Shown piece after piece: positions 10,474-23,046 of a DNA stretch of 64,000 nt. The notes beneath the pieces were generated by a model. It made no database searches. It was not told the DNA's origin and worked only from the letters and a program-made list of their open reading frames with translations. Origin of the DNA: Triops longicaudatus (Eukaryota; Arthropoda; Branchiopoda; Notostraca; Triopsidae); contig JAGQDJ010000206.1 of the NCBI GenBank assembly GCA_022885665.1, forward strand, positions 21,486 to 85,485. The letters are read 5' to 3'. Position numbers and translations under genes: made by a program. Every line of letters begins with the position of its first letter. The stretch's first letter is position 1.

Positions 10474-13400
10474 CTACACGCGTGCCACCTCGTGGAGATA
10501 CGCAGCAAGTACTTTCGTGCCCTCGATGTAGTTACGAATATCAATCTTTTCGTTCTGAGAATGCGCCCCGTCGTCGCAAGCTCCCATTGGCAGCAACATC
10601 ACGTTCTTACCAGTAACTTCCTGTAAAAAAATCAAACATTAATAGCATATTATCTGCTATGTTATGTGCTATTTTAAAAAATAGCAGATAAATAATTAAA
10701 AACATAATAATCAACACTTAAAAAATTAAAAAATAGCAAAATAAAAGTAATTATGGGAATATATTAAATACAGAAATGTTTATGAATATATTAAATATGA
10801 ATATATTAAAAGAAATATAGAAATGAATATATTAAATACAAAATATATTAAATAAAGAAAATAAAAAAATATAACGCCTTCTGGTGGCGATCATGCAAAC
10901 TCTTTTGATACCTGCAAATTACATAAGGACAAAAAAAAAATAGAATTGTCCACAAGAAACAATACGATATAAATTTTAACAACTTAATAAAATTATAAAT
11001 AAAATTTTAGTGACATAGACACCGTCTAGGCTTCCTTAAGTGAACTATATCAGTACCTGGAAGGTTAAAGTAACTGGAATGGACCCTCCTTCGCGCGTCA
11101 TGTCAGGTTTGCATTTATACACGGTTTCCATGGCTTTAACTCCGGCTTGGTAGTGAGGATGCTTCGGGTCAGAAATCCAGGCACGTCCACCGTGGAAAAG
11201 TTCCGCCTTATTTTAGGGAAATTACTATTTTTAGAATTTTTTTTCTGGATTACCTTGACCATAAATTACTTAATTTAAGAATGCAAGATCCAATTATTTA
11301 GGAGAATTTAAATAGTCTTATATAAAAGAAATAAAAATGAATTTACTTTCATCTTGTTAGGACTGTTTCTTTTGGCCCATAGATCGTTAATATACTTGAT
11401 GACTATTTCAGCGACACCTTCTGGCGTTTGGTTCGGCACGATGCGAATCGAGAACTTGCCGACGACTTTCTTGGGGATCACAGTCTTGGCACCGTGTTCA
11501 TAAAACGCACCCTGAATGCCGTGCAACGACAGCGAAGGAAAGCGCCATCTGTTCATCAGCAATTGAGCCTGAAATAAAAAGAAAACTCTGATTTAATAAA
11601 TCATCAATAGCATTATGCCAGTCAACCGAATTTACGCCTTAAATAAGAAGCGACTCAATTAACCGAGTTCATTTCATCCGATATTTTTTTACTAAAAAAA
11701 ATTTCTACCCTATAACTTAGTCCCGATTACCCGAATTTCTCCAATTACGTAAAGTAAATGAAGATTTATCGCTCAAGCTAGTTCTTTCGACACGTTTTGG
11801 ATGTTTATGATTCGAAAGACTTTCGGTAAATTAAACTCACTTTAACCGAATTCTCAATTAGCATTACAGAGCTCCATTTAACCAAATTTCCCAATTGATT
11901 AAGAACTGACTCGATTAACCGAGTCAATTGCATTAGAAACTTCTGCCTAACCGAATTTTTTTTGCTATGAAACAGCTCCAATTAACCGCATTTCTGCTTC
12001 CTATCAAACTATACGAAGACAATTACTCTGACTATGTGACGCGTGACTTCGCTCATTTTAGACTTTTTCAACGACGAATAATGATTCTAAAGTTCTCTAA
12101 AGGTAAAAAGAGACAAAACTGACCTTATCTTGTGTCAGGAGACGTTCGGCCCCCAAGTCGGAGCGATAATCTTCAGGGTCAAAGTCGATATCTTTGTACA
12201 TTTCTTCTTCTTCTGGCGTAACGGGCGCCACTTGATCCATAATGCCCGGCACGAGGATTTTGCCTTGCTCATCCACCAGGGAATTCATCAGGAAAATCAA
12301 GTCCGTCATCGCTTCATGCCTAAACCAGCCACAATGCCAATTAAAACCTTGAATTTAAGCCTTTAAAAACTAAAAAAAATATATGTATATATATAAAAAG
12401 CAGAAAAATTCAGAAGAAAACAATACGTTATAAAGACACAGAAATAATATTTCTAATAAAAAAGTTATTGAATATTTTGAAAAACGAAAAATTGAAAAAT
12501 AATAAAAAATTGAAAACCAATTTTAAAAATTTCAATAAAAGATAAACAATTAAAAAATAAAAGATAAGAAAAAGAATCGAAAAATAACAAGCATAAAATA
12601 AAATAAAACACAACTTCAAAAACGGGCAAATAATAAAAAGTACTAAAAATTCGTACACAGAGCCACCAAAGACGCCACTGTGCAAGTCTTTGCAAGAGCA
12701 TTCCACTTCGATGAGGAAATAGCATAAGCCACGCAATCCGTACGTCAAACAAGGCTTGTTCTTGCCCAACCAGTAATTGTCCGAAATGCAAACGTAATCC
12801 ACGCTCTTGAAAAACGCCGTGTCCTTCCGTGCGTGGAGCAACTCATCCAAACCCTCGCTCCCGGATTCTTCCATCCCCTCAAAGACGAACTAAGGAAACG
12901 TGTTATCAGTCTACTGAAGCATTAACAAAGCTTAAAAAGAAATTCTCTATAAAAAAAAAAGTGTCTCGAAGTGTTGAAATCGACCAAAATTACTTTCAAG
13001 TTAACAGGAATAGGAATATTGTTCGCTTGGTATGCTTGCAGAGCATGAATCCATCCCAAAATAGGGCCTTTGTCGTCGGTAGCTCCTCGGCCAAAGAGTT
13101 TGCCGTCTTTTTCCACCAGAGTAAATGGCTCAGTGTCCCAACCGTCCTCCTATTGAACGATAACAACATTATTTAACCATATTTCCGCATATTTGTATAG
13201 CAATTATGTCAAATAGTTTTCAAAAAGATGAGGAAAACGGAGGTTATCCAAGTACTACGCGTTTTTACAAACCCCAACCCTACTCAACATAGGCTAAAAG
13301 TTTGCCCAGCAACGACTTGTACACCAATAACAACGCCATCTGTTGTTATTTTTTGTTTTACTACACACGCAGGACTTTATTTAGCGCTCAACTGATCATC

Positions 13401-14738
13401 AATGATTGGTAAACATGCATTTAACGCTGCAATAAACAAGAAATTCTTGGCAGGATAAACACTATTGCCAAAAACTAATCGTTTCTGAATACAAAACTTT
13501 CGAAGCTTGTTAGGTATAATTGCCTAGCAAGTAGCTGTATACAAGCTTTAGCTAATACATAAAAAGCATACAGCCATCTGTTGGTCAACGTGAACAGTAA
13601 GCTTCGATAAGTTCTCAGAACTTGTTTTCTGCCCTCAGTTCACATTTTGAAATCAACAGTTGGTGAAAAAAATGCATCTGTAACTGTGATAAACAAATAA
13701 CTCTAAGCAAAAATACGCATTACATTCCAAAAATAAGTGAGTTTTGCACACAGAACCACGGAAACTCGTCAACTACGTTGCCTAGCAACTGGCTCTGGCA
13801 ACTGATTATATAAACAAAACTTTTGAGGTCATCTATTGGTCAGCCCAGACAATCGAATTTTGGTTGCATAACGCTGAATTGGCTCAGACGTTTTTAAATA
13901 CTGTATATCAATACTTGCTAATGGAGTTTAGGCTAAGACCAAAGTGCAGTATCTGTTATTATCAACTGACGTACTTACTCCTGTAGCAAAAAAAAAAAAT
14001 ATAACTAAATACGCTTTTTCCGCCTCTAGGCAAACTTGAAGCTACTAAGCAACATGTTGCCTAGCAACCAGTTGTGTACGAGCTCTGAGCAATATAAACG
14101 ACACAAGGTCACTTGTTGGCAGGAAATAGTCCCAGCGCTCGTTACGTAATGCTGAGTCAGGTTAGGGTTTGTTAATTCGTCCTTCAAGCTCCAATGAAGA
14201 CAAAAGTAAGAACTAAAGTTACCACCAACGCTGGCTGGACATCCAAATGTCCGTATAGACAGACGGTTTTCTTATTAGGATCGTTTCCTAATTCTCCCAT
14301 CAAAACGGGCGGCAAGGGCAAGGTTTCTCCGCTCGGCAAGGTCTAGGAAAAGCCACAAGATTAATTCCTTCTACTTCTTCCTTTCATTCCACACTTTCTT
14401 ATGCAGATTTTTTCTAGATTTCTTAACACATTAATTTGAGTACTTGTGTCCCGACGTCAGCTAATTCCGTCGTGGCTCCTAGGGCTTTCAATTTCGTTTC
14501 AGCCCATTGGATCATGCGTTTAATCTCGCCCCGGGTTTCAGGCCACGCCGAGACGGATTTAATGGCCACGGCTTCTCTCAGATTGTCGATAAACTCCTTT
14601 TGATGGGCATCAATATACCTGGAAGCGAATTAAAACAGATTTTGTTAAGAAGTTCTACAAATTTCGAACGATTTCGTCAAGATTTTGATACTCAATTTTC
14701 GGTACTTACTGGAACACGGGTGCGATTTCGGAATCCAT
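10474..14738 (-). CDS. CNDP2: Cytosolic non-specific dipeptidase (M20 metallopeptidase)
   Basis: This zinc/manganese M20 peptidase hydrolyses dipeptides such as Cys-Gly in the cytosol. Nine exons: 14710-14738, 14444-14618, 14223-14342, 12994-13149, 12657-12889, 12124-12319, 11347-11568, 11057-11206, 10474-10620. They sum to 1428 nt, giving 475 aa, the usual CNDP2 length. Metal and catalytic motifs are all present: GHLDVQP, GRGATDDKGP, EGMEESGSEGL, CISDNYWLG and DDGAHSQNEK. The dimerisation (lid) region contains WRFPSLSLHG and GKFSIRIVPN. The start MDSEIAPVFQ is the only ATG that splices in frame. The third intron (13150-14222) holds a repeat array. One splice choice, PALV versus PAL at 14223, is ambiguous. 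No signal peptide, consistent with the cytosolic paralogue rather than secreted CNDP1. Confidence 0.96.
10680..10870. repeat. AT-rich simple repeat in last CNDP2 intron
   Basis: Imperfect iterations of GAATATATTAAATA and similar words. This is ordinary low-complexity intron sequence. Confidence 0.7.
13262..14180. repeat. Inverted-end repeat array inside a CNDP2 intron
   Basis: Four diverged units of roughly 240-280 bp. Each has a TTGCCTAGCAACnnGTTGTxTAC-like word (near 13301, 13520, 13778, 14056) followed about 40 bp later by a CATCTGTTGGTCA-like word (near 13335, 13571, 13827, 14107). The block is bordered by imperfect inverted ends: acaaaccccaaccctactca near 13267 and, inverted near 14150-14172, acaaaccctaacctgactca. 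The same core marks each unit of the array at 590-1890. This looks like a composite repeat or non-autonomous element with internal tandem duplication; no target duplication was recognised. Confidence 0.6.
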
Positions 14739-16437
14739 TATTGCTTATGTCGTGTCTAAACACACGTTATAACGCGTAAGAATTGATGAAAACTCAAAGC
14801 AGACGGCAAAAGGTTGGAAAATGGAAAAGATAAGTCACAGGACTCGATCAACTGATACAAGTGGGCGGAGCAGACTGGACACTGACCGTTGTTATCTTAT
14901 GTTTAAAGTGGGCGGGGTTCAAAGGGTAACAACTGATTTTCAAGGTTGCTCCTGTATAAGCTCAGTAAACTCGTTTTACAATTCACAAAACAAAAGATTG
15001 GTCGGGTGACAACACGTTAAACGTCAACAGAAACTCCCGTGCTCACAACCCGCAGGATTGAGGGACGCGAGCGCTTACCACTAGCGACGCCCAGACACAA
15101 ACTTTTACCTTGATGCTGTGCCAATGCTAAGAACCCGCAAGTTCAGGGCCACATCGTGGTTCACTGCTTACCTGACGCAATTTACACTTCTTTTTAATTG
15201 TGAACCAAATGTTGCTTCCCATGAGTACTTTTTACTGTAAAACTAAGAATAAAGGATGTTAACATGCTTTGAAACACTAATCTTTCACAATTTTCGTGTA
15301 TTTTGGGTAATTTACGAAGGTTTGGAAAGCATTGCTTCCAGGCTCATGAACCGCGAAATACGACGACACTACTTAAAAGCATTGCAAGGGACGCGCTTAA
15401 GACGAGGTATAACCTCATAAAAAGCGGGAAAACCAGAAAAATCTCCACATATCAAGGTTACAGATATAAATTTGAGCTGTAAAAGTCACTTAAACACTTG
15501 AAAAGAAAATCATTGCTAAAATCTCGAGACATTTGAGCTGTCAAGGCTCACAAACAGTGTAAGCTGAGAACTGCGCTTTAAATAGCATTGTGAGTAGACC
15601 GTAAATTCCGCGTAAAGCGAGGTAAACCCACGAAACGCGGGATACTTTTAAAGTAACCAACGTTTTTCATCATTTAAAATCAGCAAAAATTAAATTGTTT
15701 AAAAAATCGAACAATACGAAAACAAACTTACATTTTAGAGTTAAATCATTTAAATATTAAGAAATTATCCTGAAATAATTAAATATAAACACAAGCTTTC
15801 GCGAGATTAATCATAAAATAGAATTACGAAACAAAATACGACGTAAATGCACGAAAGAAGATGGATCTCGAAACTGCAAGGAAATTACTAAAATAAAAGA
15901 GGACGATGGTGTATAATCCCTTTACTGGAAATTAGGTTAAGTCATATCCCGTTGGGTTAATTATAATAATGGAGGTAAGAATTCCCTGTGGAGGCCTTGA
16001 AAACGTGGGCCTTCAGAAGAAAAAGTTTTCGGCCGTCGAATTTCCGCCTGCGGGCCCAACGTGTACCCAACAACGTTTTTAATTCCCGTAGCCTTTTCCG
16101 GGAATCAATAATCATTCCAAGGTAAAATAAGCTGAGGTTTTTGGTCTTCGGCCCCAAAAAGATCGAACTTGTAAATATATGTTAAACTTATGCACTTCCC
16201 TTTTTAACTTATATGCCGTCCTTCACTTTCCAAAAATTGTAAAATAAGTTTCTTTCCCTTTATTAAAAAAAAGCTTAAATCATCCATTTTCAAGTCAGAA
16301 ATGCTTATCCTTCAATTAAGCATAAATAATTCTGAAGTGCAGTACTTGAAAATTACTTAAAAGTTTTAAGAGATGTATCTTCTGCCGTGAAAAGCCTCTA
16401 AAAATGAAAGTAAGTTCAAAGTTATACAATTTCCACA
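14739..16437. other. Intergenic upstream of CNDP2
   Basis: The CNDP2 promoter should lie at its left edge, but no TATA box was recognised there. The rest holds short chance open frames and a CGTAAAGCGAGG word at 15611 that recurs in a repeat family at 32.4-33.8 kb. No gene seen. Confidence 0.45.
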
Positions 16438-16674
16438 TGCGGACACAATAATTGCCTCGAAAGAAAATGCTACAGATGCGAGAAGTGGTTCCCTCTCGGT
16501 TGTCCAGACAAGATCTCGCAGTTACTTCAATGCTTAGATAGACATCCCCGCTGGGATTCCATCCACACGCCAGTTTATGAAAAGGAGTACGCAGAGACGG
16601 CTATTCGAAACTTATTTACCACTTTTCTCGAACTTTACACCCTGCTTGGTGAACTTAGCCATTTCTTTCAGTAA
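16438..16674 (+). CDS. Unassigned cysteine-rich coding-like segment
   Basis: An open segment of 78 codons has no internal ATG near its start and begins after an in-frame stop a little upstream. It encodes a cysteine-dense stretch, CGHNNCLERKCYRCEKWF, then PLGC and a further cysteine, followed by a helix-prone region ending in GELSHFFQ. The terminal CAG-TAA can be read as a phase-2 donor (CA/GTAAAG), so it may be an internal exon. No good acceptor is seen upstream and no partner exon was found. The pattern suggests a small zinc-binding or disulfide-rich domain, but I do not recognise the family. It may also be chance. Confidence 0.25.
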   Translation, partial: CGHNNCLERKCYRCEKWFPLGCPDKISQLLQCLDRHPRWDSIHTPVYEKEYAETAIRNLFTTFLELYTLLGELSHFFQ

Positions 16675-19600
16675 AGTCGACATATTTGGTCTACAATTCG
16701 AATGAATAACTACGAAAATAACAAAGAAATTCTAGAAACTGAATACTTTTAAAAACTTAAGTAAAGTGTCAAGAACTGTAATATTGCATGATTCTGTCAC
16801 TTTTTAAACAAAGATGGTGTTTTCGCGCCATAACGCACAAAGAACGCAAGCCATAATTTGCAAACTAGAATTACAAGTAAAACTTTGCTAAGCTGTCTCA
16901 TTCTAGAGTCCTTTTCAATGAAAGCTGCTTTAAGAATTACGAAATGTCTTACAAAAGAAGTTCTTAAGACGAAAAAAGGGGGAAAATCTTTAAGAAGCCA
17001 CGTGCTCGACGGTCAAGCTGGAGCAGCTTTTGGTTCCCGTCTGTCATTGCACAGCTGCCTCTTCTTTTTTACATAGTACCCACACCTGCCTTTGGGAAAA
17101 ACACGTCCACTGCCATCACCTGGCTCCGGTGGAACTTTGGTCCCTTTTTTCCCCCTTGTAAACGCAATTGCCCTGTTGCAGGCGCGCGCCATGCAGTTCA
17201 TAACGTGAATATGGCCAGTAATTCCATGTTGGTGAACTCTCCAGGGACGCAACGGATGGCCAGCGAGATGAACCATTTCGCAAATTAAAGTTTTTAGCCC
17301 GTATTCCCTGACCAATCATTCTTCCTAATCCCCTGGAGACAGAAAGATGAATAAATTAGGGAAACTGTTGCTCGTGTTTACTTATTGAACTACAGAAAAA
17401 AACATAATAACAATAAAATAAAATAAATAAATGTAAAATAAATAAATAAATAAATAAACATTTTCTTTCAACCGCAAGAAACAGCAACAATTCCTTTAGC
17501 GGATTATATAAAAGCCGATAATCGAAAAAAGCAAACGAAAAACACTAAAAATGCTCACAGAAGGTTTTAAGAGTTGAAATTAATGTTAAAATTTTTCTTA
17601 TACATATAACCAATAAATTTTCTTATACAAACCTTATCATCAGGAATGAGGACGGACCTTTCATTGAATAATTGAAAAGCCGGACAATCGGCAAAAGCGC
17701 GAAATAGCAGCTATATTGCCTAAAGAAGTTTTACTTTTTTTAAAAAATAAATAAATAAAAATGAATTTCGCGTATAAATATATTATCTTTACTGAAATAT
17801 ATTCGTTGATTATTTCGTTGTTGAGATAAGAAATAAGAAATACACTGCAGTTTACTTGCTACATAGCACACGTTTCGCCACAGCAAAATGAAGCTATTTT
17901 GGAGAAAATTTAAGGTGGACTTCTGCTTTTCAAGGCTAACCTTGAAGTGTGTGCGGTTAAACCGGCAACTGTGTCTAGCCTTGTTCTGATTAGAGGAGAT
18001 ATGATGTATTTCCATGTTACTTGAATCGTTTCTGTCAAGTTTTCGAGGTTTTGTCTCGTTTTACGCGGACTTTGCCATATTCTTACAATGCTATTAAAAG
18101 CGTGGGCTCCGACTTACGCGGCTTTTGAGTTTTGAAAGTTCAGGTTTTTCGAGATTCCAGCTAATGATCTTCATTTTGCGCATTTTAAAGATTTGAAAAC
18201 AATAATAAAAACGTATTTATGAAGAAAAAAGCCTACTTTTTTGAAAAAGATATGAAAATGTAAGTCTAAAATTAAAGCTAACCTTAAATAAGCGAATAAT
18301 AAAAAAACAGAACGGTTATCGTCTCGAAAAGAACAAATATACAAATTCCAAATAGTTTGTGCTAGTACTCCTACTAAATCTTTGCTAGACGTTCAATGTA
18401 ATCCACAAAGTTGAATACACATATAAACCTTTTGTACGATGTACAGTAAGGGTTAATTGCTCTTTATGTAAACCACTTCTCTCTGTTTTGTACTACGAAC
18501 ATGCGGACTTATTTTCTACAAAGCACAGTTAGGCTACTGAGTGCGAGAAACGATCCACTTGGCTTGCTTGGACAGGCTCTGGCAACATTATATCGCTCTG
18601 CTGGAATTCATCCACTGTCAGCAAGCAAACGTTCCCGCAGCCGTGATGTCCAGGCTTGACTACAAAAAAGGAGTACAAGACCAAGCATTATTCTTATTAG
18701 AGTGTCCCAGATAGATGATCTTTGACGTTCTAACTAAGGGAATCCATCCTTTTCGCTGTCTCTTTTCAATAATAGCGTTTATCCGCTAGAAATATACAAA
18801 CTTTATATGATAACTTCACGTAAATTACTATCGAACTCTGTAAAAAAAAAACAAGTTTTACTCTCTTCGACAAAATTTGTCCGCATTTACGAGCCAAATA
18901 ACACTCCATCGATCCACCAAGTCCATTTCGCTAATAAAACCATTTTCCCCCAATACAAAAAGAGGGTTTTCACCCTCTAACAATCTAACAACAAGACGAC
19001 AAGAAGATTTATAGCTCGCTGTGCATTTTTCCTCCCAGTCTAAGTAACAATACAGTAATTAGCTGGCTAAGAGGGGGTAAAAGTTTACCCTCGTCGGTAT
19101 ACAGTTAATATATACTCCTCAAACCCTGTACCCAGCCGGAATCGAGCTTCCAGCTTGTGTTTCCCAATATATAACGTGTCACGTTTCGGTCCAAAATTCC
19201 CCGAACACCGCGTGTTGGACGAAAATCGAGGAAATCCCTTAAACCGTTTCCATTTTAGGTCCCAAAACTGTTACTGCGATATTATTTCCTTTGGAAACTT
19301 GACTATAAGGTACACCAACCCTCCTCCCCCCCCCCCTTCACCCTTGCAAACCCCTTCCCCGCATTCTAGAGCAGTCTGAAACGTACTGAAAATCTAAGAA
19401 ATGTCGACATACCAGGTCACTGACATCGGGTCTGGGGGGTGAAGGGGGTGAAGGGGGTGAAGGGGGTGCTAACCCGACAAGGTACATGACCTCGGGTCAG
19501 TAATCACGTCCTGTGAGAAGCCTTGGGTTTTCTCTTCTTCTCTATCTTTTGTGTTGGGTTTTACAAGTGAGAGAAGTAAACGGGGATGGTTTAAACAGGG

Positions 19601-20240
19601 GGTGCAAAGTTCTCGGGAATGTACGGTACTCACAACACAGCCAGCCGACAACGGCCATTGTTAGTTCTGGACGCGACTGTACTGTGTACCCTCAGCGTCC
19701 TTGTTACAGTTAAAGGGTCGCGTCTGCCTCCTCGTCTATTTCAAATGGCCAGAATAGGCTTGTACTATGTTCCTAGGCCTTTTTTTTTTTACAAAAGGGG
19801 GGGGGGGGGTTCTTTCTTTTCAGAAACAATCTTTAAAAGTAAGGCAGTTAATGTCTGGGATTTTGTTTATGAATTTTCTCTAACTTAGAACGCGAAAAAG
19901 AAATTCACGACAAAAATCCAATAATCACAATTTTGCAGATTTTTTTTTCGTGTGATTGAACAGTTGAACACAACTGACCATTTCTTTTGAAGAAAATAAG
20001 TTCTGTTATTTCAGGATGAAAATATAACTGAAAAAAAAAATGGTTGAAAAGGAAGAAATTAAGAGTTAAAACATATTTTCCTGTCCATATTCGCACTTAT
20101 GTGACTTATTGCGGTTTCTATTAGTTACTTTGTCTTACTGATCCACAGTATGTTTGACTGTTATAGAAGGCTTGAGTTTTCTTGCACTTTTTTGTCACAA
20201 ATCGTGATCTTCTTGACCGCGATGCGCTTCCTTTCAAAAC
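16675..20240. other. Intergenic, low-complexity patches
   Basis: Contains TAAA microsatellite near 17420-17460, a C-tract near 19326-19339, a GAAGGGGGTG-type tandem at about 19435-19470 and a G-tract near 19798-19810. Open frames here are short and unconvincing. No gene supported. Confidence 0.5.
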
Positions 20241-20244
20241 CTCT

Positions 20245-20890
20245 TAAGCTATAACACAGGAAAAGAGCCGAAATTTACTGGGTAATTTTGAACATCGAAT
20301 TTGCGTGGGGTAAGAGACATTGACTGTTTCTTGATTCAGACCTCATTAAGGTGGGTTAATTTACTATACTAAAGTACCAACACAAATATTGTAACTGGTC
20401 GTTGTTAAGGTTGTGTAGTAAGAATTCGAAAATACTTAAGTGCTCCCCTCCAAAAACCGGTAAGTTTTAACATGGAGAATTCACTGGGAAAATTTGAACA
20501 TCAAATTTGTCTTGACGCAAAAGACTTTTGTATCTATTTTTATATATTTTGTGAAATTGTAATCAATTTACTATACATCTAGCAGAGTTGGAGTTTCTAA
20601 TTGTCGTAGTAATCTTTTGGTAGTGAAAACTCAAAAATACTAAAAAGCGCTCTTCTTCACACTTCCCTCCAAAAATCAGAACGCTATAGAACAGGAAAAA
20701 GGTCGAAATTCACTAGGTAATTTTGAACATCGAATTTTTTAGCAGGCAAAAAGCTTGAACTTACATTTTTAATTTAAGTGACAGAAAGAATGCTCACTGA
20801 GCTATACTTCTGGTAGAAATAGAGATTCTAACAGACATAGTTAATTTTCGATAGCGAAAACTCGAAGACGCTAAAAATGTACTAAAACAT
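20245..20890. repeat. Three-copy ~215 bp tandem repeat
   Basis: Each unit begins with a recognisable block, for example GGTAATTTTGAACATCGAATTT near 20281, with diverged copies near 20490 and 20712 (AATTTTGAACATC core). Each continues with a TTTACTATA-like or similar stretch and a GTGAAAACTC-AAAATACT-like end. Unit spacing is about 215-225 bp. Non-coding; origin unknown. Confidence 0.6.
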
Positions 20891-21284
20891 GTTTCTTGCT
20901 TTCAACCTCCTGTTGATCAAAAACTGTGAAAATAACAATATTGTTTTGATATTTGATACAATCTTTCTGACGATAGAGTTTTGTCATGGCACTCGTCGTA
21001 TACTGAATATGTTCGAAATTTATAAATATTTTTTAATTAATTTGCAGCGACTTCACAGATTATTGCAAGCTGCTGAAAATCTTACACAAAGTTACTGAAA
21101 TATTTTTTATAGTAATTTGATGAAAAATTGAAAGTACAACTAATGAGGAACTTGCTCTTGAAAAAACATTTAATAAAATGTAACAATTGTGCAAAACCGT
21201 CTTCAAGCGTTTTACGCCATTTTAGAGGTTAATTCTCAAAACCGTGTAAACTGTGTATGAATGTAAAGCAGCTAAATTATCTGT

Positions 21285-21870
21285 GTTCAATTAGGTTAAG
21301 TTTAATTAGGTTAGCCTAAGTCTATGTGAGTTAGTTCAACTTAGATTTTGTGCTAGGTTACGTTCAATCACTTCGAAATTCACTGTAAAAACAGCGGAAA
21401 ATCGAAAAATTGTCCAAACATTGGTTAGTTCGTTGAACTAGGTTTAAGCAAATCTTTGTTACGTTAATTTAAAGGTTATTAAGATAGGATCAAATAGGTT
21501 AAGTCAGCTATGTTTAAGCCTTTTTATGTTATGCTAGGCTTGAACTCAGATTTAGCTGGTTTGGGCGATTTTAACATTTTTAAAATCGGATTATGTTATG
21601 TTAGCTTTGATTGTTGGTTCAACCACCTTATGTTAGATTTAATTACGATAGTACGGACTATATAATACAGTTTCACACCCTAAGTCTAGTTAAGCTAGGA
21701 TTAATTAGCTTAACATAGCCTTAACTTAGCTGGATTGCGTTCCAACTTTGCTCCAAAATCCGCCTATTTTACTCAGAATGTAGCCTACTACCCTGTGCTT
21801 TTATCATTCATCATAGATCACTTTACCTTAACTTAACCTCTGTAATTTAGGTTAACCTGAATTAAGTTAA
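21285..21870. repeat. GGTTA/TAACC-rich degenerate stretch
   Basis: About 600 bp is dense in TTAGGTTA, AGGTTAAG, TAACCT and similar words in both orientations, without a fixed period. Such words resemble the arthropod telomere unit TTAGG, but they are diverged and interrupted, so only a remote relationship could be claimed. Confidence 0.35.
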
Positions 21871-22832
21871 TTCATCTTAATATTCCCCCAAAATTCTCTG
21901 TAAAACTGCTCTCAAAGCCCAAAAACTAGCCATTCACTAACAATGAAAAGTATGCACCCATAAGTTCTTCTCGTTGGCTGCCTCTTTTCTTCAACCTTTC
22001 AGGTACTGTACAGCCCTGCATATTAACCCATGGATGGCCAAGGTTCCTTGCTCCATCGCCAACAACAGTTGACCGTCGCGGACCTTTTGTATTGTGTGTG
22101 TGTGAAATTTCTAAGGTCCAGTCATGGCGGGTCGTGGTCGTGGCCCTCGTTACCACCTGGCGTCTGGCTGTAGGCCTGTTTCCTTTGGCCTTTTTCCTTT
22201 TTATAGATGCACAAGGATCAAAACTAAACTGCGACAGCAGCTGCATCGCGTCTCATGTCTCATCTCCTTCCTTCTTTTACCCTAACCAAAATTCTCAGTA
22301 AAAATGGCGGCTGCCTAGCCAGGGTTAATGTGTTTACGACCTAGATTTGGTCATTCCTTGAAACCTTTTCTGTTTCCTATCCATTTTTATACGTTTCCTT
22401 ACCAATTTTGTACAGGTACGGCAAAAGAGACAAGGAAGGATATGATTTTTTTTAGGAATTTTTTGCTGAACCTGGCGGAAGTAACCTTGTGGCGTGCCTG
22501 GTGGTTAAAAAGAGAAAGAAAGATGGCCTCCAAAGTCGTAGCATCGTGATGCTTTGGGGTGCGCGGTGGCAGAAACTCAATTATTGTTAAGGCCAAGAGA
22601 ACTGGGCTCAAGAATGCCCGGATTTCCGGTCTTTTCCATCATCAGGTAGTTTGCTTTTGTTCAAGATCTTTCTGAAGGTAACGACGTTGTTTCTTCTTCC
22701 CGCGCTTTGGAAGAACCGCTCCTCGCTGACAGCCAATCAGCGTGGGGAATTTGAATGCCTGGAACGGTTGGGAGCACAGCCAATGAGCTTGCTTGGCTTG
22801 CGCTAACCGTAGCGTGGCCGACAGGACTTGCG

Positions 22833-22866
22833 TATAAGCGTTCTACCTCGCTCAAGCACTGTCAGT
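22833..22866 (+). promoter_or_regulatory. Probable MEX3 core promoter (TATA + initiator)
   Basis: TATAAG at 22833-22838 is followed by a TCAGT initiator at 22862-22866, with the initiator A 31 bp downstream of the first T. This is the spacing expected for TATA-dependent arthropod promoters. It predicts a 5' UTR of about 183 nt before the MEX3 ATG at 23047. Confidence 0.55.
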
Positions 22867-23046
22867 CTGTCAGTTGCCTTTGAGTTGTTGGAGGGTGATG
22901 TTGTTGAGCGGGAGTGCCCAGTGTGTCCCATTATTAAGACAGGACACGCCAAGCAGTGCATAAAAGTGTTATATATTCACGACGGTTGAACGCTAAGACT
23001 TTAATTAACAATTTACTGACAACGCCAGTTCTTTATTGTTGCAAAA

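Noticed and set aside
17013..17315. Minus-strand frame with LKTLICEMVHLAGH, recalling a SprT-type HExxH metalloprotease
   Set aside because: The first metal histidine is replaced, the following spacing does not fit SPRTN or GCNA, and no flanking exons or domain support it.
22092..22301. Frame beginning MAGRGRGPRYHL near 22123
   Set aside because: Only the first few residues look non-random; the rest is low-complexity and no family fits.
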